From positions 62,001 to 126,000 of the forward strand of contig JAEYRX010000096.1 of NCBI GenBank assembly GCA_023435225.1: 64,000 nt of DNA, read 5' to 3'. The DNA comes from Bacillota bacterium (GTDB lineage Bacteria; Bacillota; UBA4882; UBA8346). Of the stretch, positions 7,599-16,608 are shown piece after piece; position 1 is the first letter of the stretch; every line of letters starts with the position of its first letter. A model generated the notes under the pieces. It searched no databases. It was not told where the DNA came from and saw only the letters and a list, made by a program, of their open reading frames with translations. A program made the position numbers and the translations under genes.

Positions 7599-8441
7599 TT
7601 ATTTTAAGAAATTTCGGAGTAAGGAGAAGAAATTAGCTTGGTATTCACTTTCATCATTACCGTCATAGTAATAGGTTAATTCCAAACGATAATCTTGGGT
7701 TGGAGCAGCAGAAATTTCTTTGGATGGATTAGCTTTAACCCGTCTTTCCGAATCGGGGATTTTCTCGTTAATCAAATTTATCAAACGTAAAAAGTGTTTG
7801 TTAAGCAGCAATATTTGATCCTGTAATTCTTTATCATTGTTAAAAAAATCTTTTAGCCATGGTTGTTCAGTTTGAAAGACAGCAGCGTATTGTTGATTAT
7901 AATTTAGTTTTGATAAAGCGGCCGCCGGGAGATTTCTCATTTGAAGAATATTTGCCAGCTCCAATTGTTGGTGTTCCAATAGCTCATTCCATTTAGGCAA
8001 GACGGAATTACCTTGCATATTAAAAAGAAGATTTTGTAGTGATTCATGTATTTGTTCCGATGTATTGATTTTTTGTTGGGAAATAAGGTCAAAACAAAGA
8101 TCCTCTAATACTTTAACGGTATTATTCCATTTTAAAGCAAAAACAATTACCGCTTTAATGTTGGTTTTATCCAAATGAGACAGGTTCCTGGATAGAGTAT
8201 CCAAATTACCCAAAAGGGGGTTAGAGTCAACCACTTGCTCATAATGCTCATAAAAAGAGCGGATTTTCCGGAGATAACTATCCGGAGGATCAAGCTTTTT
8301 TAACATAAGTAAAATATCGATATAGCCGGAAAGAGCTATCTTATTCCAAGCTATACAATGTAAAGGTGGGGAAATTTGTGCTTGACAATGAGCAAAGTAA
8401 GGAAGAGCCATTTTCTCAAGGAAATCTTGATTTTGAGGCAT
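7599..8441 (-). CDS. Unknown protein, third gene of the ParM-like/Sm-like operon
   Basis: A 280-aa protein that I cannot assign to a family. It has no signal peptide or membrane segment and looks largely helical. Residues 1-240 are rich in Leu, Asn and Gln. A Pro/Ser/Ala linker (ANPSKEISAAPTQ, ~242-254) precedes a short C-terminal segment with LELTYYYDGNDES. AAAGGAGAT before the ATG supports the start. It lies 47 bases after the Sm-like gene and ends before a strong terminator, so it is the last gene of a three-gene operon. Co-transcription suggests that it works with the actin-like ATPase, possibly as an adaptor, but this is inference only. Confidence 0.7.
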   Translation of the reverse strand: MPQNQDFLEKMALPYFAHCQAQISPPLHCIAWNKIALSGYIDILLMLKKLDPPDSYLRKIRSFYEHYEQVVDSNPLLGNLDTLSRNLSHLDKTNIKAVIVFALKWNNTVKVLEDLCFDLISQQKINTSEQIHESLQNLLFNMQGNSVLPKWNELLEHQQLELANILQMRNLPAAALSKLNYNQQYAAVFQTEQPWLKDFFNNDKELQDQILLLNKHFLRLINLINEKIPDSERRVKANPSKEISAAPTQDYRLELTYYYDGNDESEYQANFFSLLRNFLK

Positions 8442-8488
8442 GGTTCATCTCCTTTGGAAAAGATTAGTTTTGTAGTACGAAAATTGAT

Positions 8489-8890
8489 TTACCAGTTACG
8501 AACTAAGTTTTCCAACCGGTCCTGGGTTGGAGGGGTATCTTTATTAGCATTTTTGGCTTTATCGGCCATTAGTTGGTCTTTGATTTCACTGCCTTCAGTA
8601 GGTTCCGGCGTTATTTTAGGTTTAGGTAAATCGGAGATAACAGTGCGTTCTTCCACTATCTCCTCTTTGGTATTATCCAACTCCGCTTGCAATCTTAACA
8701 ATTTTTCGCGGGGGATTACTTGGAGAGTTTTGCCGTACAAAACTAAAAGGAAATCACTATCCCATCCCAATAACCGGCCTGACAATTTGGTACCGTCTTG
8801 AAGGTAGGCGGTAAGGACGTTCTTATTTTGTTGCAGATAATTAAAGATTAGCTCGCTGTTATAATAATTATTTAAATTTAATTCACTCAT
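8489..8890 (-). CDS. Hfq/Sm-like protein with acidic C-terminal extension
   Basis: 133 aa. Residues ~12-68 read as an Sm fold: a short N-terminal helix (SELIFNYLQQNK), then an Sm1-like run (TAYLQDGTKLSGRLLG, WDSDFLLVLYGK) with the D-G-x-K-L-x-G and D-x-F-L/V-L-L pattern of Hfq, then an Sm2-like strand (TLQVIPREKLLRL). The Hfq Sm2 signature Y-K-H-A is absent, so RNA binding on the proximal face may differ. Residues 70-133 are charged and probably disordered. The start overlaps the ParM-like stop by 8 bases, implying translational coupling. Canonical hfq usually sits beside miaA or mutL; here it is in an actin operon. Alternatively it could be another small beta-barrel protein. Confidence 0.65.
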   Translation of the reverse strand: MSELNLNNYYNSELIFNYLQQNKNVLTAYLQDGTKLSGRLLGWDSDFLLVLYGKTLQVIPREKLLRLQAELDNTKEEIVEERTVISDLPKPKITPEPTEGSEIKDQLMADKAKNANKDTPPTQDRLENLVRNW

Positions 8891-9938
8891 CGGATCCCAC
8901 CGCCATATCCAAACTTGCCGCTACTTTTGTACGGTTGGCAAAAAGTCTTTGAGATAACTTTCGGAAACCATAAACGTTAGCAAATTGTGATTCTTTAACT
9001 AAAAGACCATTCTGAAAAGCCGGCAATAAAAATTCAGCGATCGCCATGCCTCCGCCACCCGAAATAAAGACCATATCCAATTCCCATTTATTAATCCATA
9101 AACTGTTTATTTCAGTTATCAATTTTTCGGCGACCATACTAAAAGCGTGGCGTTTGATTTCATCAAGATTATAACTCTTGCCTGATATCCGGATAACACC
9201 GTTACGAACAATCTCGTCCAACTGGTATATTGGTTTGGTTATTTTAAACTCCTCTCTTAACATCTCGGCAATGATAAAGTAGGCGGTACTAAGTGCCGTA
9301 TTACTTGAACCGCTTAGCCGGTCTATGTTTTCCAAGTTATCAACTACAATATAGTCGGTGGTCCGGAACCCGATATCGATAATTCCCACCTTGGATGCGG
9401 CTAAGTTTTCATCGATTAAATTTCCGTTATAATCCAAGATCAAATCAAAGAGAGAACCGAATGGTTGGGGTAAAACTTTAACTTCATTAACGGTAAAAGT
9501 TTGTTCACTATCATTTTTCTGATTTTTTCTTAGGATAATATTGTGACGGCCTTTAAACCTTTGGGTAATAGTCTGTTTGGTTTCGGTGAAAAAACCTACC
9601 GGCAGTCCGGTTACTACGTTGTAATTGGTTGTTTTTCCCTCTGCCAAAAGAGCTAATGATGTAACTAATAATATTTTACTTATCTGTTCATCCATTCTAT
9701 TTTCATCAAGTGAAAAAAGGACGATGTCTGATTGACGATTAGCCAGATCACCAACAAAATATTCGCGGTCATCAATAATTACATCCATGTTTTTGATGAA
9801 ATTTTGCTCATTATTTTCTTCCGTGGTATAACGTAAAGTACGAGCCTGCCCTACTACAGAAGGAAAAAGCTTGTCTTTTTTACCATCGCTGACTTTCACA
9901 AATCCGTACCCAAGATCAACCCCGATATTTTTTTCCAT
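8883..9938 (-). CDS. ParM/StbA-like actin-family ATPase
   Basis: 351-aa actin-fold ATPase. The phosphate-1 loop is GVDLGYGFVK (residues 6-15), phosphate-2 is IIDIGFRTTDYIVV, and the adenosine motif is VFISGGGGMAI. This arrangement fits the ParM/Ta0583/Alp branch rather than MreB, FtsA or DnaK. ParM-type proteins form dynamic filaments that move plasmid DNA, and chromosomal relatives exist with unknown jobs. Here no ParR gene or centromere-like iterons are seen; the partners are an Sm-like protein and an unknown protein. GAAGGGAG precedes the ATG. The operon diverges from ftsEX. Fold confidence is high, role is open. Confidence 0.8.
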   Translation of the reverse strand: MEKNIGVDLGYGFVKVSDGKKDKLFPSVVGQARTLRYTTEENNEQNFIKNMDVIIDDREYFVGDLANRQSDIVLFSLDENRMDEQISKILLVTSLALLAEGKTTNYNVVTGLPVGFFTETKQTITQRFKGRHNIILRKNQKNDSEQTFTVNEVKVLPQPFGSLFDLILDYNGNLIDENLAASKVGIIDIGFRTTDYIVVDNLENIDRLSGSSNTALSTAYFIIAEMLREEFKITKPIYQLDEIVRNGVIRISGKSYNLDEIKRHAFSMVAEKLITEINSLWINKWELDMVFISGGGGMAIAEFLLPAFQNGLLVKESQFANVYGFRKLSQRLFANRTKVAASLDMAVGSDE

Positions 9939-10377
9939 CCTTTTAGACTCCCTTCTTTTTCCTATTATATATTATGTTGTAATATAATTTGCCCGCATAA
10001 CTTGCTACAAGGCTAAAGATTTAAGATATTTTCAAAATGACTCAATATTAAAACAATCGACAGAATAAGAGAATGACTTTATAGAAATTAACAGAATAAA
10101 GTTTAAAAAGCTAATAAAAGCTTTATGTTTAAATTATAACAAAAATTTAAATGATTTTAAAATAAAATCTGGAAATTAAGATTGATATTGCTGAAATAAA
10201 AATATAAAGTAAAATAACATTTGTGAATTTATGAAACCAGCGTGAACCAAAAAGATTCAGATATTGGATCACAGAAAAGGGAAGGAAATTAAAGTATAGT
10301 GTCGAAGTTAGTTTCGATTTGAGAATATACTGAATTTATTATTGTTACTAGTGTTATTTAAGCAGGGGTGAAAATGG
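9939..10377. other. AT-rich divergent intergenic region
   Basis: 439 bp between the ParM-like operon and ftsE, without a gene that I can support. On the minus strand TTGTAG, 18 bases, TATATT is a possible promoter for the actin operon. For ftsE no convincing -35/-10 pair was found. A small imperfect palindrome TCGAAGTTAGTTTCGA lies near 10302-10317. Confidence 0.4.
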
Positions 10378-11058
10378 TTGATTCAATTTCAGCAAGTTTC
10401 AAAGGTTTATGGTAATGGAGTAGTCGCTCTTAATAATATTAACCTCTATATCGAAAAGGGAGAATTTGTATTTTTGGTTGGGGCTAGCGGGGCCGGTAAA
10501 ACTACATTTATAAAGCTGCTTATTCGCCGGGAGTTACCAACTGAGGGTAGGGTATATGTGGGGCGGAAAAATCTCAATCAGATCCGTGAGAGTGAGTTAC
10601 CGATATTTCGAAGAAATATCGGAGTAATATTTCAGGACTATAAATTATTACCTAACAAAACTGTCTTTGAAAATATAGCTTTCGCCTTGGAAGTTATCGA
10701 AGCTTCCAAAAGGGATATTTTAAGACAGGTTCCGACAGTCTTGGAATTGGTTGGATTAAAAGACAAAGCCCGAGTGTTTCCTTCGGAATTATCCGGAGGT
10801 GAGCAACAGCGAGTTTCTTTGGCCCGGGCAATAGTTAATCGGCCATTGCTTTTGCTGGCTGATGAACCTACCGGTAACTTGGACCCTGATACATCATGGG
10901 GGATAATGGATTTGCTGTTGGAGATTAATAAGCGGGGTACTACGGTTATTATGGCAACCCATAATAAAACAATTGTCGATCGGATGCGTAAGCGAGTGTT
11001 GGCATTGGAGAACGGTTACCTAGTCAGGGATGAGCAAAAGGGGGTTTATGAGGTTTGA
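10378..11058 (+). CDS. ftsE: Cell division ATP-binding protein FtsE
   Basis: ABC-type ATPase that with FtsX drives activation of peptidoglycan hydrolases at the septum or during elongation or sporulation. 226 aa. Walker A GASGAGKTT, Q-loop IFQDYKLLP, signature LSGGEQQR, Walker B LLLADEPTGNLDP. The start is TTG: AGGGGTG sits 8-9 bases upstream, and the nearby ATG at 10374 is out of frame. It overlaps ftsX by 4 bases and heads an envelope operon that includes the likely hydrolase/activator partner. Confidence 0.95.
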   Translation: MIQFQQVSKVYGNGVVALNNINLYIEKGEFVFLVGASGAGKTTFIKLLIRRELPTEGRVYVGRKNLNQIRESELPIFRRNIGVIFQDYKLLPNKTVFENIAFALEVIEASKRDILRQVPTVLELVGLKDKARVFPSELSGGEQQRVSLARAIVNRPLLLLADEPTGNLDPDTSWGIMDLLLEINKRGTTVIMATHNKTIVDRMRKRVLALENGYLVRDEQKGVYEV

Positions 11059-11924
11059 AGATAAAAACGGCTGGGTATTTTGTAAAAGAAGCCTCCATTG
11101 GGCTGACTCGTAATGGATTAATGAGTATTGCCGCAGTTATTACCATATCGTTATCATTGATTATTTTAGGTTGTTTTTATATTGTTATCACTAATTTTAA
11201 TCATTTTGCCGATATGGCCAAAGGGGTATTGGAATTACGGGTTTATCTCAAGGACGGGGTTGATTCGGCGGCGATTCAAAATAATATTATCAGACTTGAT
11301 GGAGTGAAAAGCGTCAGATTTGTCTCTAGAACCGATGGGGCCAAATGGCTGGAAAAAACCTTGGGTGTTAAGGAACTATTTGTTACCGCTGATAATCCTT
11401 TACCCGATATGATTAATATCAAATTAAAAGATGATGCCAGAGTTAAAAAATTAGTAGCGGATATCAATTTAATTGATGGCGTTGACGAGGTGGAATATGG
11501 GAAAAGCTTTGTTGAAGCCATGTTGGTTATTGTTCGTATTATAGGAGTTTTAGGGCTGATTTTAGTGGCTATAATCGGGCTGGTCGTTTTATATATTATC
11601 GTCAATACAATTCGTTTAACCGTTTTTGCCAGACGAAAAGAGATAGAAATAATGAAATTAGTGGGAGCTACCGATTGGTTTATCCGTTGGCCTTTTATGC
11701 TGGAAGGAATTATTCTGGGATTGGGTGGAGCCCTAGTATCGGCCATTCTTCTCTCAAAGGGATATCACTTTTTATTCCAATATATCCGCCAGTTAGCCCC
11801 GTTTATTCCCCTTTTAAGTGAGAATGTAATTAACCAGCGTTTATTTGTATTGATATCCGTTGTCGGGTTTGCGTTTGGTGCAATTGGAAGTACGATGTCC
11901 ATTAAGAAATTTTTAAGGGTGTAG
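11055..11924 (+). CDS. ftsX: Cell division membrane protein FtsX
   Basis: 289 aa. Typical FtsX topology: N-terminal membrane helix (SIAAVITISLSLIILG), an extracytoplasmic domain of about 110 residues that binds the hydrolase partner, then three membrane helices within the FtsX/MacB domain (e.g. GLILVAIIGLVVLYIIVNT). Starts with TTG, overlapping the ftsE stop by 4 bases, so the two are translationally coupled. It forms the transmembrane channel-less transducer that passes ATP-driven movement from FtsE to the coiled-coil protein encoded next. Confidence 0.94.
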   Translation: MKIKTAGYFVKEASIGLTRNGLMSIAAVITISLSLIILGCFYIVITNFNHFADMAKGVLELRVYLKDGVDSAAIQNNIIRLDGVKSVRFVSRTDGAKWLEKTLGVKELFVTADNPLPDMINIKLKDDARVKKLVADINLIDGVDEVEYGKSFVEAMLVIVRIIGVLGLILVAIIGLVVLYIIVNTIRLTVFARRKEIEIMKLVGATDWFIRWPFMLEGIILGLGGALVSAILLSKGYHFLFQYIRQLAPFIPLLSENVINQRLFVLISVVGFAFGAIGSTMSIKKFLRV

Positions 11925-12094
11925 GTTAGTTGAAAGTCGTTAGTATATAGGATGAATTAAATTTATTAACTTTTCATTACTCCCGATAGGGACGGATATT
12001 TATTATGGGAGTTTTATTCAACTTATATAAAAGGCGAAGATTTTTCTCCAGTCATCTTTCGCCTCGTCTGTATTTTACCGGGAGGTTATTAGAG

Positions 12095-13246
12095 ATGCCC
12101 AAAGAAAAAATGGGGATTTTTTTTCTGGTTTTAGTTTTAACCTCAGTACTTAGTTTTACCTCAGTTGGATGGAGCGAAGACGAAGATGATCTCCAACAAC
12201 AAATTGAACAAACTAAAAAGAAGTTAAGCCAGACTAAAATGAAAGAAAATACAGTTTTAGGAAGTCTGTTGAGAACACAGCAAGAGTTAGAGAGGATAAA
12301 CTCCAGCTTAGATAGGTTAAGTAATAATTTGGACCGTACCGAGCAACGGATGGAAATAATAACAAACCAGCTAAATAATGCTGAAGCTGAACTGGAACGA
12401 ATAAAAATTGATATCGGAGGCAGAAAAGGAGTTCTGGATCAGAGATTAATTGCTATATATAAATATGGGTACCAAAGTTGTCTGGAAGTCCTTTTTACTG
12501 CCAAAAGTTTTAGCGAATTTATCTCCAGATTTGAAATGATCGGTGATTTTGTACGCGGCGACATACATATTTTGCGAACGCTCCAACGACAACAAGACTT
12601 GATTGCTAAAAAACGGGCGGAAATTTCCCAAAAGCAACAGGAATTACATGATCAAAAAAGACTGTACTCAAGATTGCAGGCGCAAACCGAGGCTAACCAG
12701 AATAGAAAGATTTCCGCTCTTCAGGACACCAAAGAGCAGCTTAGTGAGTTACAAAACGACCGCCGGAAACTGGAAGAAGCCCTGGATGAGTTGGAACAAA
12801 CCTCTAAGGCTATGGAAGCTGAAATTAGAAACTATCAAAATAAAAATAAGACCGCACTTGGTACTGGGGTATATATTTGGCCCACTCCCGGCAGGATTAC
12901 TTCATATTTCGGTTATCGGTATCATCCGCTTCTACGGAAACGTAAATATCATTCCGGTCTTGATATTGCAGCCCCCGTGGGAACTCCTGTCAAGGCTGCC
13001 GATACCGGAATAGTTATCTTTGCCGGCCGCAACGGCGGTTATGGGAAAATGATAGCCATCGACCATGGTAATGAAATCTCTACAGTTTATGGGCATTGTT
13101 CGGTACTCTTAGTTTCGAAAGGACAGAAGGTAACTCAAGGAGAAGTAATCGCCAAAGTAGGAAGCACTGGTTTAAGTACCGGGCCGCACCTCCATTTTGA
13201 AGTACGTAAAGACGGGGTACCGATTGATCCTTTGAGTGTATTATAA
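12095..13246 (+). CDS. EnvC-like coiled-coil M23 peptidase
   Basis: About 383 aa, with start taken at ATG 12095 because GGGAGG lies 9 bases upstream and a signal peptide follows directly (FFLVLVLTSVLSF). An upstream in-frame ATG at 12005 has no ribosome site. After the signal peptide come two long coiled coils (about residues 30-240), then a LytM/M23 domain. The zinc ligands look intact: HSGLD and HLHFE. It is therefore probably an active endopeptidase, unlike E. coli EnvC, which is a degenerate activator. The position after ftsEX matches the FtsEX-EnvC or FtsEX-PcsB/CwlO systems, where FtsX controls the coiled-coil partner. Confidence 0.9.
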   Translation: MPKEKMGIFFLVLVLTSVLSFTSVGWSEDEDDLQQQIEQTKKKLSQTKMKENTVLGSLLRTQQELERINSSLDRLSNNLDRTEQRMEIITNQLNNAEAELERIKIDIGGRKGVLDQRLIAIYKYGYQSCLEVLFTAKSFSEFISRFEMIGDFVRGDIHILRTLQRQQDLIAKKRAEISQKQQELHDQKRLYSRLQAQTEANQNRKISALQDTKEQLSELQNDRRKLEEALDELEQTSKAMEAEIRNYQNKNKTALGTGVYIWPTPGRITSYFGYRYHPLLRKRKYHSGLDIAAPVGTPVKAADTGIVIFAGRNGGYGKMIAIDHGNEISTVYGHCSVLLVSKGQKVTQGEVIAKVGSTGLSTGPHLHFEVRKDGVPIDPLSVL

Positions 13247-13267
13247 ACTACTTTTATAAAGGATGCG

Positions 13268-14527
13268 GTGTTGTTGAGAAAAAGGTTCCGATTTAGATTT
13301 GTCACGTTTTCCATCATAATTTTATTTTTAGCGGGAACTTTTGGGTGGTGGTGGCAGAGTAATGTACGCGACGGTAAATATAAGGATTTATTATCCGCTT
13401 TTTATGTAATGAGTATTGTAAAGCTATCATATTACCAGCCGGTTAATTTAGTTCAATTAATGGATGTGTACTGGAAAAAAGGTAATATCTCCGCTATGCT
13501 TAAATCGTTGAAAGATCCCTATACCAGATTTTTAAGTAAGAATGAGTATGAAGAACTTCGGAAAGATACCCAAGGAACATTTGGAGGGATTGGAGTATTT
13601 CTAATAACCAAGGAAGATGAGCTACTAATTTCTAAAGTGGTTTCCGGATCACCAAGTGAGAAAGCCGGACTTCAAGAAGGAGACCGAATAATTGAAGTTG
13701 GCGAAACCATAGTGAAAAACGTTAGCACCGAGGTTGCAATCGCTAAAATAAGAGGTCTGGCCGGTACATCAATCCGGCTGAAAGTAATCAGGGGTGAAGC
13801 TAAACAACGCCGGGAACTGGTTTTTAATATTAAACGTAAAAATATAATGGTTCCCACAGTGGAGCTAGCCTTCCAAGTTGATCCGGTATTAGGTAAGTAT
13901 GCAATAATTAAAATTACACAGTTTTCAGAGACGACACCGAGAGACTTAGAAAAATCATTATCAAAAATTGATCAAAATCCTGACTGTAAAGCTTTAGCAT
14001 TAGATCTAAGGGCTAATCCGGGTGGGTCGCTTGATGCTGCCATCAAAGTGGTTAGCCAATTTGTACCTGAACATACACCCGTATTGCATATAAAACGGAG
14101 AGGGGCACTATTACAAACAATATCATCCGAATATTATGTGCACAAGCAGCTGCCAATGGTTATATTGGTTGATAGCTGGAGCGCCAGCGCAGCTGAGATA
14201 GTATCCGGGGCTTTGAAAGACCAAAACCGGGCTATTCTGGTCGGAACACGAACCTATGGTAAGGATTTAATTCAAGAAATAAAGGAACTTCCAGGTGGTA
14301 CTGCAATGACAATTACAATTGCCAGTTATTTGACTTCCGGTAAAGTTAATATTCATAAAAAGGGAGTTCAACCGGATAAAGTCGTAGAAATACCGGGAGC
14401 CTTGGATCGTTTATTAAAAAACGGTGATTCGGAGGCTTTCAAAAAAATGTATCAACTTCAAGAAGAAGAAGCTCTACGAATTTTACGTTCGCAGAGCAAC
14501 AAGGAACAAAACCGCTTAGCAAGCTAA
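13268..14527 (+). CDS. ctpA: C-terminal processing peptidase (S41 family)
   Basis: 419 aa. An N-terminal membrane anchor (FVTFSIIILFLAGTFGWWW) is followed by a PDZ domain (GGIGVFLIT to GLQEGDRIIEVGE). The S41 protease core has the catalytic serine in DSWSASAAEI and the lysine in YGKDLIQE, the Ser-Lys dyad of CtpA/CtpB. Three start codons (GTG 13268, TTG 13271, TTG 13274) follow AAAGG; the choice changes two residues at most. In the ftsEX-envC operon context it probably trims envelope hydrolases or signalling proteins; CtpB of Bacillus works in sporulation signalling. Confidence 0.92.
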   Translation: MLLRKRFRFRFVTFSIIILFLAGTFGWWWQSNVRDGKYKDLLSAFYVMSIVKLSYYQPVNLVQLMDVYWKKGNISAMLKSLKDPYTRFLSKNEYEELRKDTQGTFGGIGVFLITKEDELLISKVVSGSPSEKAGLQEGDRIIEVGETIVKNVSTEVAIAKIRGLAGTSIRLKVIRGEAKQRRELVFNIKRKNIMVPTVELAFQVDPVLGKYAIIKITQFSETTPRDLEKSLSKIDQNPDCKALALDLRANPGGSLDAAIKVVSQFVPEHTPVLHIKRRGALLQTISSEYYVHKQLPMVILVDSWSASAAEIVSGALKDQNRAILVGTRTYGKDLIQEIKELPGGTAMTITIASYLTSGKVNIHKKGVQPDKVVEIPGALDRLLKNGDSEAFKKMYQLQEEEALRILRSQSNKEQNRLAS

Positions 14528-14693
14528 AACTAGTTGAAAGTTTATAGTGTATAGTTGATAGTTACTACTTTAACCTTTGATAGTAGTAATTAGAAGTCCT
14601 CCCAAAGTTAGTTTTCAATGCGTGGTAGTTTTTGTTTTCTTAACTTTAAATTCTCAACTGTAAACTCTAAACTGAACTTAAAGAGGTGACTTT

Positions 14694-16034
14694 ATGAGGC
14701 CGTTATCATCCAATACTCAGACGGCCCTGCTTTTTTATCTGGCTTTTACCGGATTATTGTTGTTAGTAACATTTTGGCCGCAAGCTATTCCTGCTTCAGG
14801 TAAGATAATTAACAATCTTAAAAACGATAATTTAGAAGAAATAGATTTACGGTATAAAGTGAATCAGTTAGAGGAGTACTGGCAAAATTCTTTAATAAAA
14901 AGCGGTTATAAACCCGAAAATATTTATAAACTTCGGGATGAACAATTGTTGAAACGACAAGAAGGGGTTGTAAAAATAAAATGGGTAAGCTCATATAACA
15001 CTATAGTTTTACCTGATGGGGCCGATGAAAAAGAATTGCTTCGTCTGGGTTCAGAATGGCAGTCACTGAATAATTCAGTTGGTTTTATTACAGATACACC
15101 CAAATGGGGGTATATTAATCATTATCTTTGGCTTAGGTTAACTTCTCATTTTCAAATTAGAACCAAATACCGGCAAGTAACTTTACCTGTCAATCAATTG
15201 ACTCTTGTTCAGCCGATTGCCGAATTAACCAATAAACTTCCGGGCTTGGTTCCACAGCTACCACCCGAATTAGATACTGGAGAACTCTTAAGACTTCTTC
15301 CGGAATTAGCCGAAAAAGTTCCTGTTGATAAGGTTCCTGATGATTTGAAGCAATTTAAGACTCCTCTGAATAAAAAAGCTAGAATTGCTATTATTATTGA
15401 TGATGTAGGATTTGTAAAGGGACCGGCTGATGAGATGCTAAAAATCCCGGAAGCTTTAACGTGGGCAGTTTTACCTGGCGCTCCTTATACCAGAAAGTAT
15501 ACTGAAGCTGCTAAAGAACGAGGGTTTGAAATATTACTTCATTTACCTTTAGAACCGTTAAGTGGGGCTGAAAACCCAGGACCGGGAATTATTAAACGTA
15601 ATTGGACTAAAGAAGAAATCTCTCGGCAATTAAAGAAAGATTTAGCAGAATTACCGGATGCTGTCGGGATAAACAATCATATGGGATCTGCCGGAACCAG
15701 CGATGAACGGTTTATGAAAATTTTAATGAGTGAAATTAAACAAGAAAATAAATTTTTTATAGATAGTTTTACTACTTCTAAATCGGTTGCCGAGAAATTC
15801 GCCCGGATTTATCAAGTTCCATTTGCCAAACGTCAAGTTTTTATCGATAACGAAAATGATTTGGAGTCAAAAAAGGAAGCAATACAGGAATTGATAAAAA
15901 TCGCTTTGCGCGATGGAGAAGCAATTGGCATAGCTCATGTGCGGGAAGGTACTGCTAAAGCCATTAAGGAGATGATACCGGAGTTTGTCAAGAATGGAAT
16001 AGAAATAGTTCCAGTCTCGGAATTAGTCAAATGA
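14694..16034 (+). CDS. Divergent polysaccharide deacetylase (YibQ/DUF610-like)
   Basis: 446 aa. N-terminal signal or anchor (LLFYLAFTGLLLLVTF), a middle region of ~200 residues without recognised domain that is Pro/Leu-rich near residues 165-225, then the deacetylase-like barrel: RIAIIIDDVGF, LLHLPLEPL, GINNHMGSAGTSD, FFIDSFTTSKSV, GIAHVREGT. This is the divergent NodB-like family seen as YibQ, which in enterobacteria lies beside envC. The same gene neighbourhood here (envC-like, ctpA, yibQ-like) strengthens the call. The substrate is not established. AGAGGTGAC before the ATG supports the start, and a terminator follows. Confidence 0.88.
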   Translation: MRPLSSNTQTALLFYLAFTGLLLLVTFWPQAIPASGKIINNLKNDNLEEIDLRYKVNQLEEYWQNSLIKSGYKPENIYKLRDEQLLKRQEGVVKIKWVSSYNTIVLPDGADEKELLRLGSEWQSLNNSVGFITDTPKWGYINHYLWLRLTSHFQIRTKYRQVTLPVNQLTLVQPIAELTNKLPGLVPQLPPELDTGELLRLLPELAEKVPVDKVPDDLKQFKTPLNKKARIAIIIDDVGFVKGPADEMLKIPEALTWAVLPGAPYTRKYTEAAKERGFEILLHLPLEPLSGAENPGPGIIKRNWTKEEISRQLKKDLAELPDAVGINNHMGSAGTSDERFMKILMSEIKQENKFFIDSFTTSKSVAEKFARIYQVPFAKRQVFIDNENDLESKKEAIQELIKIALRDGEAIGIAHVREGTAKAIKEMIPEFVKNGIEIVPVSELVK

Positions 16035-16051
16035 AAATAAATAAAAATAGA

Positions 16052-16090
16052 ACCCTGCTCGTCTTGACAAGCAGGGTACATTTTTTAATC
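16052..16090 (+). terminator. Bidirectional terminator between convergent genes
   Basis: An 8-bp stem ACCCTGCT/AGCAGGGT (16052-16059 with 16070-16077) with a T-tract 16081-16086 for the plus strand and an A-rich stretch before it that serves the minus strand. Confidence 0.85.
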
Positions 16091-16249
16091 AATGGTTTTT
16101 ATTTTGACGATTGCCGGTCTAACTACTTGTATCGTTTTTCCATAAGGATCTTTATAACTGTATAAGTTGAAATTCCCATAACGATACTTGATTTGAGTCC
16201 TTTCTACACTGCTTTTATTTATTTTATCAGTGTCGCTTAAGTGATCCAT
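16085..16249 (-). CDS. Small protein, 54 aa
   Basis: A reading frame with ATG at 16247-16249 and TAA at 16085-16087, preceded by GGAGAGGTGA, a strong ribosome site 7 bases before the start. The product is basic and polar (MDHLSDTDKINKSS...), with a central YRYGNFNLYSYKDPYGK and a final beta-rich IQVVRPAIVKIKTID. It has no membrane segment or signal peptide. I do not recognise it. The good ribosome site and convergent terminator support that it is real. Confidence 0.6.
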   Translation of the reverse strand: MDHLSDTDKINKSSVERTQIKYRYGNFNLYSYKDPYGKTIQVVRPAIVKIKTID

Positions 16250-16459
16250 CCTTGTTTCACCTCTCCATGCAAATAAATTTCTTTATATAGCCTAAGGATT
16301 TTTGCCTGTATAACATCTTCGGCAAAAAAGCTTTTTTATTTATAGTTTTAAAAAATCAATTGCTTTTTGTAATTTAAATTTAACATTCGGGTATTTTCAT
16401 CAAGCAATTTTGAGAAAAATCTTTGTTAAAGGATAGAATAAATTAAAAGATTTTATTCT

Positions 16460-16562
16460 AAGGAAGCGCTGATTAATCCGATTTTGTGCGAGCAAATATG
16501 CGGTATTAGCCATTTTGCGAAGCACAAAATCGTCACTTATTCAATTAATCAGCGCTTCCCTA
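16460..16562. mobile_element. TA-flanked palindromic element, copy 1 (~100 bp)
   Basis: Ends AGGAAGCGCTGATTAAT (16461-16477) and its near-perfect complement (16544-16560) enclose a second inverted repeat (CGATTTTGTGC / GCACAAAATCG). The element is flanked by TA on both sides. Copy 2, in opposite orientation and nearly identical, is at 42080-42182. It has no coding capacity. The small size, inverted ends and TA flanks fit a MITE moved by an IS630/mariner-type transposase. Confidence 0.75.
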
Positions 16563-16608
16563 AAGCGAAATCTCCTATTCTCTCAATTATACTATTTTGA
16601 GGTAAACA

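Noticed and set aside
8883..9938. MreB or FtsA as identity of the actin-like protein
   Set aside because: Length and phosphate-loop sequences fit the ParM/Ta0583-like branch, and no mreCD or ftsZ is adjacent.
11276..11746. Minus-strand frame of 156 codons
   Set aside because: Complement of ftsX; no ribosome site and no recognisable protein.
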